Part shown: positions 24,300 to 32,729 of the stretch, piece by piece
Position numbering within the stretch: position 1 is the stretch's first letter
Layout: every line of letters begins with the position of its first letter
NCBI GenBank assembly: GCA_018882895.1
Contig: VERF01000019.1
Coordinates: forward strand, 1-37,733
Length of the DNA: 37,733 bases
Origin: Candidatus Kapaibacterium sp.
Lineage (GTDB): Bacteria > Bacteroidota > Ignavibacteria > Kapaibacteriales > Kapaibacteriaceae
Direction of reading: 5' to 3'
Notes under the pieces: generated by a model
The model's database searches: none
Told to the model about the DNA's origin: nothing
The model's input: the letters and a program-made list of their open reading frames with translations, nothing else
Made by a program: the position numbers and the translations under genes

Positions 24300-25844
24300 A
24301 TGAAAAGCTATCTCAAAGCAAGCACGCCGCATGTTCTTCTCGTAGCATTTCTGCTGATCGCAGGTTGCTCTACCACCATTGACGGGCCAGAGACCGCACC
24401 TCAAACTCCTGCGACATTTGACGAAAGTGGCGGCACGTGGAAGACCTACATCATTGGTGCTGCAGACGAAGTACCCGTGCCTGCCCCGGATACAGCTCAG
24501 GCATTTCAAGCTGAGCTTGCCGCGCTCAAAGGCGTTAATCCGGATGAAAGCCAGATGAGTACGGCCCGTTTCTGGGCCGCCGGCGGCGTTATGCGCTGGA
24601 ATGAGATCGCGCGCGAGCTCATTGCTGCCTACAATACACCGCCCAAGAGCGACGCGGAAGGTAAATATCCGTTCCCGGATCCGACCAATCCTTTGAAGGA
24701 GCCCCGTTTCCCCTTTGCCAATCCACCCTATGCCTCGCGAACATTTGCACTGCTTTCCGTGGCCCAGTATGATGCCCTGGTAGCCACATGGCACTACAAG
24801 AAAAAGTATGCCCGCCAAGCCCCGTGGCAGGCTGATGCCTCGCTACGGCCCCTGCTTCCGCAGAGCAGCTTATCCTCGTATCCCTCCGAGGATGCAGTAG
24901 TAGCTGCGGCCTCTCGAGAGATACTGAAATTCCTTTTCCCTGGCGAAGTACCCATGCTGACAGCCAAAGCACAGGAGCACAAGGATAGTCGCAGGTGGGC
25001 ACGCATGAATGTACAAAGCGATCTGGATGCTGGTGAGGCACTTGGTATTGCAATTGCACAGAAGGTCATTGACTATGCGAAGAAGGATGGGATGGGCGGT
25101 GCAAACAACCAGGCTGCCTTTCCAACCCTGATACAGGATGCTCAGAGTCGCGGCTTCACTACGATCTGGACCAGCCGCGAAACACCACCACGGCCCCCCA
25201 TGCTGCCTTTCTTTGGCAACGTGAAAACCTGGAATTTCGGCCAGGCCGAAAAGGTAGCCATGCGCACCACCATAGGCCCGCCACCGAAACCAGGCGAAGC
25301 TGCATTTGAAAAGGAGATTCAGGAGTTGTTGGATATCTCCTCCAACCGCAGCCGAGAAATGGTGCGCATAGCCTCATATTGGGCCGATGGAGCCGGAAGT
25401 TACTCCCCTCCGGGACACTGGAACCGGAAGGCCACAGACTTGACGTATGCCGCACGGTATAGCGAGTTACGCACAGCCCGCACGCTGGCCCTAATGAATA
25501 CAGCCGTGATGGATGCCGGAGTATGCTGCTGGGATATCAAGTACTACTACATGACCGCACGCCCTACCCAGATAAACGCCTCCCTTACTACTTCTACGGG
25601 CATTCCGAATTTCCCGGCATATACATCCGGACACTCAACATTCTCAGCCGCTGCTGCCACCGTGCTGTCTGCGATCTTCCCCACTGAACAAGCCTCTCTG
25701 CTGGCATGGGCCAAGGAAGCCTCGGAGTCGCGTATCTATGGCGGCATCCATTTCCGCGCCGATTGCGAAAAGGGCCTTCAGCATGGCACTCTGATCGGTG
25801 CCTATGCAGTTGAACGCGGGAAGAAGGATGGGTCAGGGTTGTAA
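24300..25844 (+). CDS. PAP2 superfamily lipoprotein (phosphatase/haloperoxidase-like)
   Basis: This is a 514-residue protein with lipobox IAGC (Cys23) when started at ATG 24300; a TTG five codons earlier is less likely. The C-terminal third carries the PAP2 active site in order: YYYMTARPTQ (K-x6-RP type), then PAYTSGHSTFS with the catalytic His, then SRIYGGIHFRADCEKG with the second His. The preceding YSPPGHWN and long N-terminal helical part match vanadium-haloperoxidase-related members. It could be an acid phosphatase or a haloperoxidase; the sequence alone does not decide. It should be anchored in the envelope. A REP-like palindrome begins immediately after its stop codon. Confidence 0.85.
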   Translation: MKSYLKASTPHVLLVAFLLIAGCSTTIDGPETAPQTPATFDESGGTWKTYIIGAADEVPVPAPDTAQAFQAELAALKGVNPDESQMSTARFWAAGGVMRWNEIARELIAAYNTPPKSDAEGKYPFPDPTNPLKEPRFPFANPPYASRTFALLSVAQYDALVATWHYKKKYARQAPWQADASLRPLLPQSSLSSYPSEDAVVAAASREILKFLFPGEVPMLTAKAQEHKDSRRWARMNVQSDLDAGEALGIAIAQKVIDYAKKDGMGGANNQAAFPTLIQDAQSRGFTTIWTSRETPPRPPMLPFFGNVKTWNFGQAEKVAMRTTIGPPPKPGEAAFEKEIQELLDISSNRSREMVRIASYWADGAGSYSPPGHWNRKATDLTYAARYSELRTARTLALMNTAVMDAGVCCWDIKYYYMTARPTQINASLTTSTGIPNFPAYTSGHSTFSAAAATVLSAIFPTEQASLLAWAKEASESRIYGGIHFRADCEKGLQHGTLIGAYAVERGKKDGSGL

Positions 25845-25871
25845 TGGATTCCCGCTTTCGCGGGAATGACG
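25845..25871 (-). repeat. REP-like palindrome after the PAP2 gene
   Basis: TGG, then ATTCCCGC-TTTC-GCGGGAAT, then GACG: a perfect 8-bp stem that begins at the base after the TAA stop. Nearly identical to the copy at 23128-23154. It may also serve as the 3' hairpin of the PAP2 transcript. Confidence 0.85.
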
Positions 25872-25876
25872 CGTCC

Positions 25877-25930
25877 CGTACTTCCGTACTTCCGTACTTC
25901 CGTACTTCAGTACTTCAGTAATTCCGTACT

Positions 25931-25948
<18 letters not shown>
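25877..25948 (+). repeat. tandem octamer array (CGTACTTC/AGTACTTC)n
   Basis: Nine octamer units follow each other: four CGTACTTC, then mixed AGTACTTC, AGTAATTC, CGTACTTC and AGCAATTC. The last units lie inside the 3' end of moxR (minus strand), whose codons for ELLKY and stop fall in the repeat. Units furthest from the gene are the most uniform. Confidence 0.9.
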
Positions 25949-26902
<954 letters not shown>

Positions 26903-26916
26903 GAGGTAGGGGGCTT

Positions 26917-28074
26917 TCAGGATTGGTGGATTGTTGACATCTGCCGCGCGGCCGACGTCACAAGGAGAATAAGTCGATCGATCTCGGCGTCTGTTGTATT
27001 TCGTCCAAAAGAAAACCGCAGCGTGGCGTGTGCGTGGGCTTCATTGCGACCCATGGCGGCCATCACGGCCGATGGTTTCGGCTTCGATGTTGAGCACGCG
27101 CTACCCTTGGAACACAGAACACAGTCGAGTTCCATAAGGATGCGCTCTGCAGGCATCTCTCCAAACGTCACACTGCTGATGGTTGGCACCCTGTGGGCTG
27201 CGTGGCAATTGATGATGACATCCCCGGCGGCCATGAGAGCCCCCTCAAACCGGTCACGCAATGCACCGATGCGGTCCATCTCATTCTCACGCTCTTGCAG
27301 TGCTATTCGGCCTGCGGTGGCCAGGCCGACAATTCCCGGCACGTTCTGTGTTCCGCTGCGCAGACCGCTTTCCTGCCCGCCCCCTATCATGAGGGGCTTC
27401 ATTCTGGCGGCCAGACCACGACGGATGTAGAGGGCACCGATCCCTTTCGGACCATAGATCTTATGTCCGGAGAACGTCATCAGGTCAATTCCCATCCCAT
27501 CGACGTCGATCGGAATCTTACCGTAGGCCTGCGTTGCATCGGTCATGAAAAGTGCGCCGTTGCGATGTGCCATCTCGGAAAGGGCGGCTATATCCTGGAT
27601 GAGGCCCGTCTCGTTGTTAACGAGCATCACCGATACCAGCAGCACTGAATCGTCGATCATGCGCTCGGCCTCAGACATGATGATGCGCCCGTCGGCATCC
27701 AAGGGGAGCCAGCGCACCTCGAAGCCCTCATGCGAGCAACGCTCGACGGCATCACGGACGGCGGCGTGCTCGGAGCGAACGCTCACGAGGGTTCGCCGCG
27801 GCGACCCGGCCTCGCCAGCGGCGGCCGCTACCCCGGTAATGGCCATGTTGATCGCCTCGGTGGCACCCGAAGTAAAGACGATCTCATCAAAACGAGCACC
27901 GATGTGTCCGGCCACTTCCATGCGCGACCTCATCACGGCTGCCTGGGCCTGCAAGCCCCCTGCATGAGCGCTGGTGGCATTGAAGTACACGTCCGTCAGA
28001 TACGGCATCATGGCATCAAGCACGCGCCGATCAAGGGGCGTGGTGGCAGCATAGTCGACGTAGATCAATTCCAT
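26917..28074 (-). CDS. cysteine desulfurase (NifS/IscS class)
   Basis: This is a 385-residue PLP enzyme that moves sulfur from L-cysteine to its own cysteine for Fe-S cluster or tRNA thiolation. It starts VDYAATTPLD, has SGATEAIN, the PLP lysine in FSGHKIYGPKG (Lys205) and GGGQESGLRSGTQN. The catalytic cysteine is in CSKGSACSTSKPKPS (Cys327), in the extended loop typical of class I (NifS/IscS) enzymes. No IscU, SufE or MnmA gene is adjacent. The gene lies three bases after the DcuC-family gene and 14 before moxR. It may be one of several desulfurases in the genome. Confidence 0.93.
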   Translation of the reverse strand: MELIYVDYAATTPLDRRVLDAMMPYLTDVYFNATSAHAGGLQAQAAVMRSRMEVAGHIGARFDEIVFTSGATEAINMAITGVAAAAGEAGSPRRTLVSVRSEHAAVRDAVERCSHEGFEVRWLPLDADGRIIMSEAERMIDDSVLLVSVMLVNNETGLIQDIAALSEMAHRNGALFMTDATQAYGKIPIDVDGMGIDLMTFSGHKIYGPKGIGALYIRRGLAARMKPLMIGGGQESGLRSGTQNVPGIVGLATAGRIALQERENEMDRIGALRDRFEGALMAAGDVIINCHAAHRVPTISSVTFGEMPAERILMELDCVLCSKGSACSTSKPKPSAVMAAMGRNEAHAHATLRFSFGRNTTDAEIDRLILLVTSAARQMSTIHQS

Positions 28075-28077
28075 GGG

Positions 28078-29397
28078 CTACGAAAATACGAGGCCGTAAA
28101 GGATGGTCCCCAGCAGAGCGCTAACCATCGGGATCCAAACAAGGCGAAGAAGGTCGGGAATCGAAGCGCCGCTGATCGAGCCGGTGAAGTGCATCACGGC
28201 GGAAACGGGCGACATTGTGCGGCCGATACTGGCGCCGATGGCGCCGGCCACTCCGAGTGAGATCGCAAGCGTGAGCTGTCCTCCCTCGGCAAGGGCCGGC
28301 AGCACTCCCTGCGAGAAGGCCACGCTGGGGGCAGTGCCGGAGCCGCTTACCATGGCCAGCAGCCAGGTGATGACCGGACTCAGTACGGCGGCAAGATCAG
28401 TGTTGGAAGCAATCAGACCCGTGAACGCCCTAATGGCACCCACGCTCTCGAGTCCGGCAAGGAAGCACGTGGCCGCAATGATCACCGAAATCACGGCTGT
28501 GAAGGCATGGCCCATTCCCTTGAAGAACTCCAATGTGATCTCGTTGACGTGGCTTGCCAGCGGCCGTGAGCGGCCGGCGGTGAAGATCATCACCAGTGCG
28601 GTACAGACCAGCATGATGGCGCTCACGGCGATTCCGTTGGGCCAGATCTGCTGAAGTACCGGAACGAGGTTCCAGCGTGGCTGCAGCACAAGCAGCAACA
28701 TCACTGGTAAGGGGGCAAGCAGCGCCCGCACCACGTCGTGCAGGGTCATTGGCACGTCGGCACTCCGAGCAGCGCCGCTCTGTGTGGGCAACAGACCGCG
28801 TTTGGACAGGACCAGTATCAGCGCTATGATGGCAAGCGCGGCAGCCAATAGGGTCGGCGCCGTGGCTGAGGCGATGACGTCCGCAATCCCCACCCCGGTC
28901 GCCCCCTTCACAGCCACAATGTCGGGCTCACCCGGATTAAAGAGATTCCCACCAACGCTGCATCCGATCAGCAGCGTGGCGCCTGCGGAGGCGGGGGTGT
29001 ATCCGGCCGCCAGCATCAAAGGCAGCAGGATGGGCCCGACGGCAGCAGCCGCAGCAGTCTGACTGGTGATGGCCATGTTGGTGATGAAGCCGATGATCAC
29101 TCCGGCCGGAACAAGGGCCCACGAAAGGTCGCGCACCGGACGGATCAGCAGGCGCACCATCTGTGTGTCGCATCCGGTATGACGAAGCACAAATGCGTAT
29201 CCCATCGCCGTGCAGATCGGCCCTATGATGTCGCCCCGTCCGACGGCGGTCTGAAACACATCAAGGATGCGTGTGGGCGTTCCTGCCAGTGAGGCCAGAA
29301 GTGTACCGGCAATGATCAGGACCAGTCGAGCATCGACGCGCCGGGCGATCAGAGCGATCGACGCGCCAATGATCAGAATGGTCGCCACCGTTATCAC
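28078..29397 (-). CDS. DcuC family C4-dicarboxylate-type carrier
   Basis: This is a 439-residue inner-membrane protein with about twelve hydrophobic segments. MGYAFVLRHTGCDTQMVRLL, the segment NMAITSQTAAAAAVGPILLP and GCSVGGNLFNPGEPDI match the DcuC branch of anaerobic C4-dicarboxylate carriers in the ion transporter superfamily. Family members exchange or export succinate and related acids; the substrate here is not certain. GTG 29397 is used as start, five bases after the M16 gene, with CTGAGG just upstream. It is the second gene of the operon M16-carrier-desulfurase-MoxR. Confidence 0.82.
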   Translation of the reverse strand: MITVATILIIGASIALIARRVDARLVLIIAGTLLASLAGTPTRILDVFQTAVGRGDIIGPICTAMGYAFVLRHTGCDTQMVRLLIRPVRDLSWALVPAGVIIGFITNMAITSQTAAAAAVGPILLPLMLAAGYTPASAGATLLIGCSVGGNLFNPGEPDIVAVKGATGVGIADVIASATAPTLLAAALAIIALILVLSKRGLLPTQSGAARSADVPMTLHDVVRALLAPLPVMLLLVLQPRWNLVPVLQQIWPNGIAVSAIMLVCTALVMIFTAGRSRPLASHVNEITLEFFKGMGHAFTAVISVIIAATCFLAGLESVGAIRAFTGLIASNTDLAAVLSPVITWLLAMVSGSGTAPSVAFSQGVLPALAEGGQLTLAISLGVAGAIGASIGRTMSPVSAVMHFTGSISGASIPDLLRLVWIPMVSALLGTILYGLVFS

Positions 29398-29402
29398 GAG
29401 CC

Positions 29403-30737
29403 TCAGTATCCCTGTCGGTTCCAGGGTTCAACCACGTCGACGTAAGGTTGGATGGCTGACTCGACAAGTGCGGGCACGCCGGAGGCACCGACAACCCATG
29501 TATCGGTTGAGTACAGACGCCGTTGCACGTCGATAAGGTCATCAGCCGTCAGCTCCTGAATCCGTCGAACGTAGTGCTCGAAGAAGTCGAACGGCAGCGA
29601 ATAGGTCAGCAGCGTGTGAACGAGCCATGCCGTCTGCTGCGGCGTCTCACACGAGCGGGCAAACGAGCCCACGATGTACCGGCGCGCACTGTCAAGTTCA
29701 TCGTCACTGATCTTCTCCGAGCCCAAACGCGTCACCTCAGAGGCGATCGTTGCGATGGTATCGGCGGTAAAGTCATTACCGACACTCGTAGACAGGACCG
29801 CTGCCGCATCCAATGACCGCACGAGGGTGCTTGCATAAGCGCCATAGGTGTAGCCCTTTTCCTCGCGCAGGATCGTAAACAGCCGTGCGAGAGTGAATCC
29901 GCCAAGTACGTTCGTTATCAGTTGAGCAGCGGCATAGTCGGGATGACCCATAGGGAGGGCCGGAACGATGATCCGGAACGACGTCTGTACGGCATCGTCA
30001 AGTCCGGCTACGACGCCCACCCCTTGGCGCTTCACAGGAGGCGCTATATCGGCAAGGGCAGTTGATGCCGGCATCGCACCGAAAGCCCCCTCAAGCACCG
30101 ACATGGCACGTTCACGCGTGACCGGACCGGCAACAATGATCCAACGCGGAGCCGTCAGCAGCCGGTTGTGTGCCGCATGCAGATCACCGACCGTCAGCGT
30201 GGCCAGCGAGGCGGGACTGCCCAGACTCGCATGCGCATACGGATGCTTGTCGTAAGCCCCCTGACTGGCCGCACGCGACGCCAACCAATCAACATCTGCC
30301 ATGTCGATCATTAGGTCGGCAACAATGCGCGCGCGCAGCTTCTCGAGCTCTTCTTGCTCGAGAAGTGGTCTCAGTATGCAATCTGACATCAGGCCAGCAA
30401 GATCTTCGAACCACTCGCCCAGACCGGTTGCCTGAATGGATGCCCCATCGTGATCGACGGAGGTCCTGATCCAGCAGCCGCGACTTTCAACTTCTTCGTT
30501 GAAGTCCTTGGTGCTGTGGCGTTGCGTTCCCTGCTTGAGCATCTCCATGGTCATGGAGGTCTCTCCGCGAACTGCATCCCGGCTTGATCCCCCGCGCATG
30601 GCGAGCGTGATGGTGAGAATGTCCTTGGTGGTGGACGGTACGATATACACCGGGGTGCCATTCGAGAGCACTGCTGAGTCAAATTCAGGCATCACAAACG
30701 TCAGAGGCGTACTAGCTAGCAATGGGGCTGTATCCAT
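29403..30737 (-). CDS. M16 family peptidase-like protein without the zinc site
   Basis: This is a 444-residue protein with two M16-type halves. In the first, the place of the HxxEH zinc motif reads RGETSMTMEMLKQGT, so the metal ligands are lost. The second half keeps the substrate-contact segment LARLFTILREEKGYTYGAY, with the R and Y typical of non-catalytic subunits. In known M16B pairs this subunit partners with an active one to form a clam-shell protease. No active partner is in the window. There is no clear signal peptide. ATG 30737 leaves only 17 bases to the divergent SDR gene; Met at 30692 is an alternative start. Confidence 0.83.
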   Translation of the reverse strand: MDTAPLLASTPLTFVMPEFDSAVLSNGTPVYIVPSTTKDILTITLAMRGGSSRDAVRGETSMTMEMLKQGTQRHSTKDFNEEVESRGCWIRTSVDHDGASIQATGLGEWFEDLAGLMSDCILRPLLEQEELEKLRARIVADLMIDMADVDWLASRAASQGAYDKHPYAHASLGSPASLATLTVGDLHAAHNRLLTAPRWIIVAGPVTRERAMSVLEGAFGAMPASTALADIAPPVKRQGVGVVAGLDDAVQTSFRIIVPALPMGHPDYAAAQLITNVLGGFTLARLFTILREEKGYTYGAYASTLVRSLDAAAVLSTSVGNDFTADTIATIASEVTRLGSEKISDDELDSARRYIVGSFARSCETPQQTAWLVHTLLTYSLPFDFFEHYVRRIQELTADDLIDVQRRLYSTDTWVVGASGVPALVESAIQPYVDVVEPWNRQGY

Positions 30738-30754
30738 TTGATAAATTTACGGCA

Positions 30755-31519
30755 ATGAATCCCTCACACGTCATCATTACCGGCGCATCTTCAGGCATTG
30801 GCCGGGCCTGCGCCCATGCATTCGCCGAACTTGGCTCCAATCTGTCACTATGGGCCCGCCGGCAGGATCGACTTCAGGAGCTGGCCGAAGAGCTCACAAG
30901 CCGCCACGGCATCACGGTTCACACCGCAACGGTGGACGTGCGGCATCTCGCCGAGGTGCGCTCTGCAGTGGCGTCGCTGCCAGCCCCCTTTCAATCGCCG
31001 GATGTGCTGGTGAACAATGCCGGACTTTCGCGCGGACTCGTTCCGCTGCAGGAAGGGGAGATCCAGGACTGGGAGGAGATGATCGACACGAACATCAAGG
31101 GGCTTCTGTACGTTACCCGCTCGATCCTGCCGAACATGGTGAATCGAGCTACGGGGCTGATTGTGAACATCGCATCGATCGCCGGCATCCAGCCCTATCG
31201 TGGCGGCAATGTATATGGGGCAACCAAGGCCGCCGTTAAGATGCTCTCAGACTCTCTGCAGATCGATGTCAACGGCACGGGCGTGCGCATCTGTAACATC
31301 GACCCGGGACTGGTTGAGACGGAGTTCTCTCAGGTGCGCTTTCATGGTGATACCGACCGAGCAGCGACGGTGTACAAGGGATATCAACCGTTGAGCGGAC
31401 GCGATATCGCAGACTGTGTGATCTTTGCAGCCACACGTCCGGCGCACGTCAGCATCCAGGACATTCTCATCACACCAACGGCACAGGCTAGCGTGAACCT
31501 CACGGACAAGCGCCTGTAA
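30755..31519 (+). CDS. SDR family oxidoreductase, YdfG-like
   Basis: This is a 254-residue classical short-chain dehydrogenase. It has the cofactor loop TGASSGIG (9-16), NNAG, the catalytic Ser in NIASIAG and the YxxxK pair in VYGATKAA. An Arg pair after the second strand (WARRQDRL) favours NADP(H). The IDPGLVETEFSQVRFHGD segment is like that of YdfG-type 3-hydroxy acid dehydrogenases. The ATG at 30755 is chosen because the preceding in-frame codons are poor in family character. It begins a long plus-strand gene run, with acylphosphatase 18 bases downstream. Confidence 0.9.
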   Translation: MNPSHVIITGASSGIGRACAHAFAELGSNLSLWARRQDRLQELAEELTSRHGITVHTATVDVRHLAEVRSAVASLPAPFQSPDVLVNNAGLSRGLVPLQEGEIQDWEEMIDTNIKGLLYVTRSILPNMVNRATGLIVNIASIAGIQPYRGGNVYGATKAAVKMLSDSLQIDVNGTGVRICNIDPGLVETEFSQVRFHGDTDRAATVYKGYQPLSGRDIADCVIFAATRPAHVSIQDILITPTAQASVNLTDKRL

Positions 31520-31537
31520 CGTCTCAATGGATCATCT

Positions 31538-31807
31538 TTGGAAACCGTACACTACATCATCGAAGGTCGCGTGCAACGCGTTGGCTTCCGCCGCTTCGCT
31601 CTCCACCATGCGCACAGGCTCGACCTGCGCGGCTTCGTCACCAATCTTGAAGATGGCTCCGTCGAATGCGTCGCCCAAGGAACCGTGCAATCGCTGACAG
31701 AGTTTGAAATGGTCCTGCGCCAGGGTCCGCAATTTGCAGAGGTCACATCCGTTACATGCGCGGACTTTGCGCAGCATCGGGACTTTCACACGTTCCGAAT
31801 TCTTTGA
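31538..31807 (+). CDS. acylphosphatase
   Basis: This is an 89-residue protein that hydrolyses acyl phosphates such as acetyl phosphate. The family signature GRVQRVGFRRF holds the catalytic Arg, and GFVTNLEDGSVE holds the catalytic Asn. Size is normal for the family (about 90). The start must be TTG at 31538: the same frame reaches the stop of the previous gene six codons earlier and has no ATG or GTG in between. It sits between two SDR genes and is probably co-transcribed. Confidence 0.9.
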   Translation: METVHYIIEGRVQRVGFRRFALHHAHRLDLRGFVTNLEDGSVECVAQGTVQSLTEFEMVLRQGPQFAEVTSVTCADFAQHRDFHTFRIL

Positions 31808-31836
31808 CTTTTTTACAATTCGAGCAAAAGAGAGCC

Positions 31837-32718
31837 ATGAACCTCGACGTCAACTCCGTTGTCGTGATCACCGGCGCGTCCTCCGGACTTGGCGCCGCCC
31901 TTGCCACAAATGCTGCATCCCGTGGCTGCACTGTCGTGCTGGTGGCCCGCCGTGCGGACCGACTTCAAAGCGTTGCCGATGCGGTAACACAACGCGGTGG
32001 CAGGGCATTCTGCATCGTGGCAGATGTCTCCCAAGAGAGTGAATGCAACCGCGTCATTGGTGAGGTGATCGCCTCGCACGGTCGCATCGACGTGCTGATA
32101 AACAACGCCGGACGTGGCAACATGAACAGTGTTGAGGATACACCAACCGAGCAATGGCGATCGATGTTCGCAGTGAACGTCGACTCCGTCTTTTGGCTCA
32201 CCGCCCGTGCCCTGCCGCACATGCGTGCCCGCAACGCGGGAAGCATCGTTGCCATCTCGAGTGTTGCCGGACGCTATGGTCACCCCTTCAACGCCGCCTA
32301 TGTAGCTGCCAAGCACGCCGTGGTGGGATTCATCGCCGCCCTTCGAACCGAACTTGTGGGCACGAACATCAACGCCACGGTGGTCTGCCCTGCCGGCATC
32401 ACCACCGAATGGGGTGATGTTACCGAAGGGGGCTCTATCGGCGCACTCTACGGTGCGGCGATTCCGCGCTCACGCACCATCGCCCGCGAGAGCGGTCTGG
32501 CCACGGCGCCGCTTTCACGCATGATGTCGGCCGACGAGTGCGCGACGGTCATCATTGATGCCGTGCTGGCCGGACGCAGCGATGATGTGTTCACGCACAC
32601 GGGAACAAAGGACATAGCCGTTCAGACCGTCCAAGACCGCTGCGCCCAGGAAGACCGATTCGAGGCTCTCTGGCTGGCGATGCGGCAAGCATACGATTCA
32701 TCACATGGCACAACCTGA
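31837..32718 (+). CDS. SDR family oxidoreductase
   Basis: This is a 293-residue short-chain dehydrogenase, with TGASSGLG, ARRADRL (NADP(H) preference), NNAGRG, ISSVAGRYG with the catalytic Ser, and YVAAKHA as the YxxxK pair. The C-terminal extension of about 40 residues beyond the usual core contains a helical segment. Start ATG 31837 has AAGAGAG upstream; a longer in-frame version would overlap the acylphosphatase gene. It differs enough from the SDR two genes upstream that a recent tandem copy is unlikely. Substrate unknown. Confidence 0.9.
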   Translation: MNLDVNSVVVITGASSGLGAALATNAASRGCTVVLVARRADRLQSVADAVTQRGGRAFCIVADVSQESECNRVIGEVIASHGRIDVLINNAGRGNMNSVEDTPTEQWRSMFAVNVDSVFWLTARALPHMRARNAGSIVAISSVAGRYGHPFNAAYVAAKHAVVGFIAALRTELVGTNINATVVCPAGITTEWGDVTEGGSIGALYGAAIPRSRTIARESGLATAPLSRMMSADECATVIIDAVLAGRSDDVFTHTGTKDIAVQTVQDRCAQEDRFEALWLAMRQAYDSSHGTT

Positions 32719-32729
32719 GCGTTGACACC

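Noticed and set aside
21533-25871. Insertion sequence explaining the palindromes
   Set aside because: No transposase gene lies between the palindromes and no target duplication was seen.
30755-32718. Recent tandem duplication of the two SDR genes
   Set aside because: The two proteins share only the family motifs and differ in length and in most residues.
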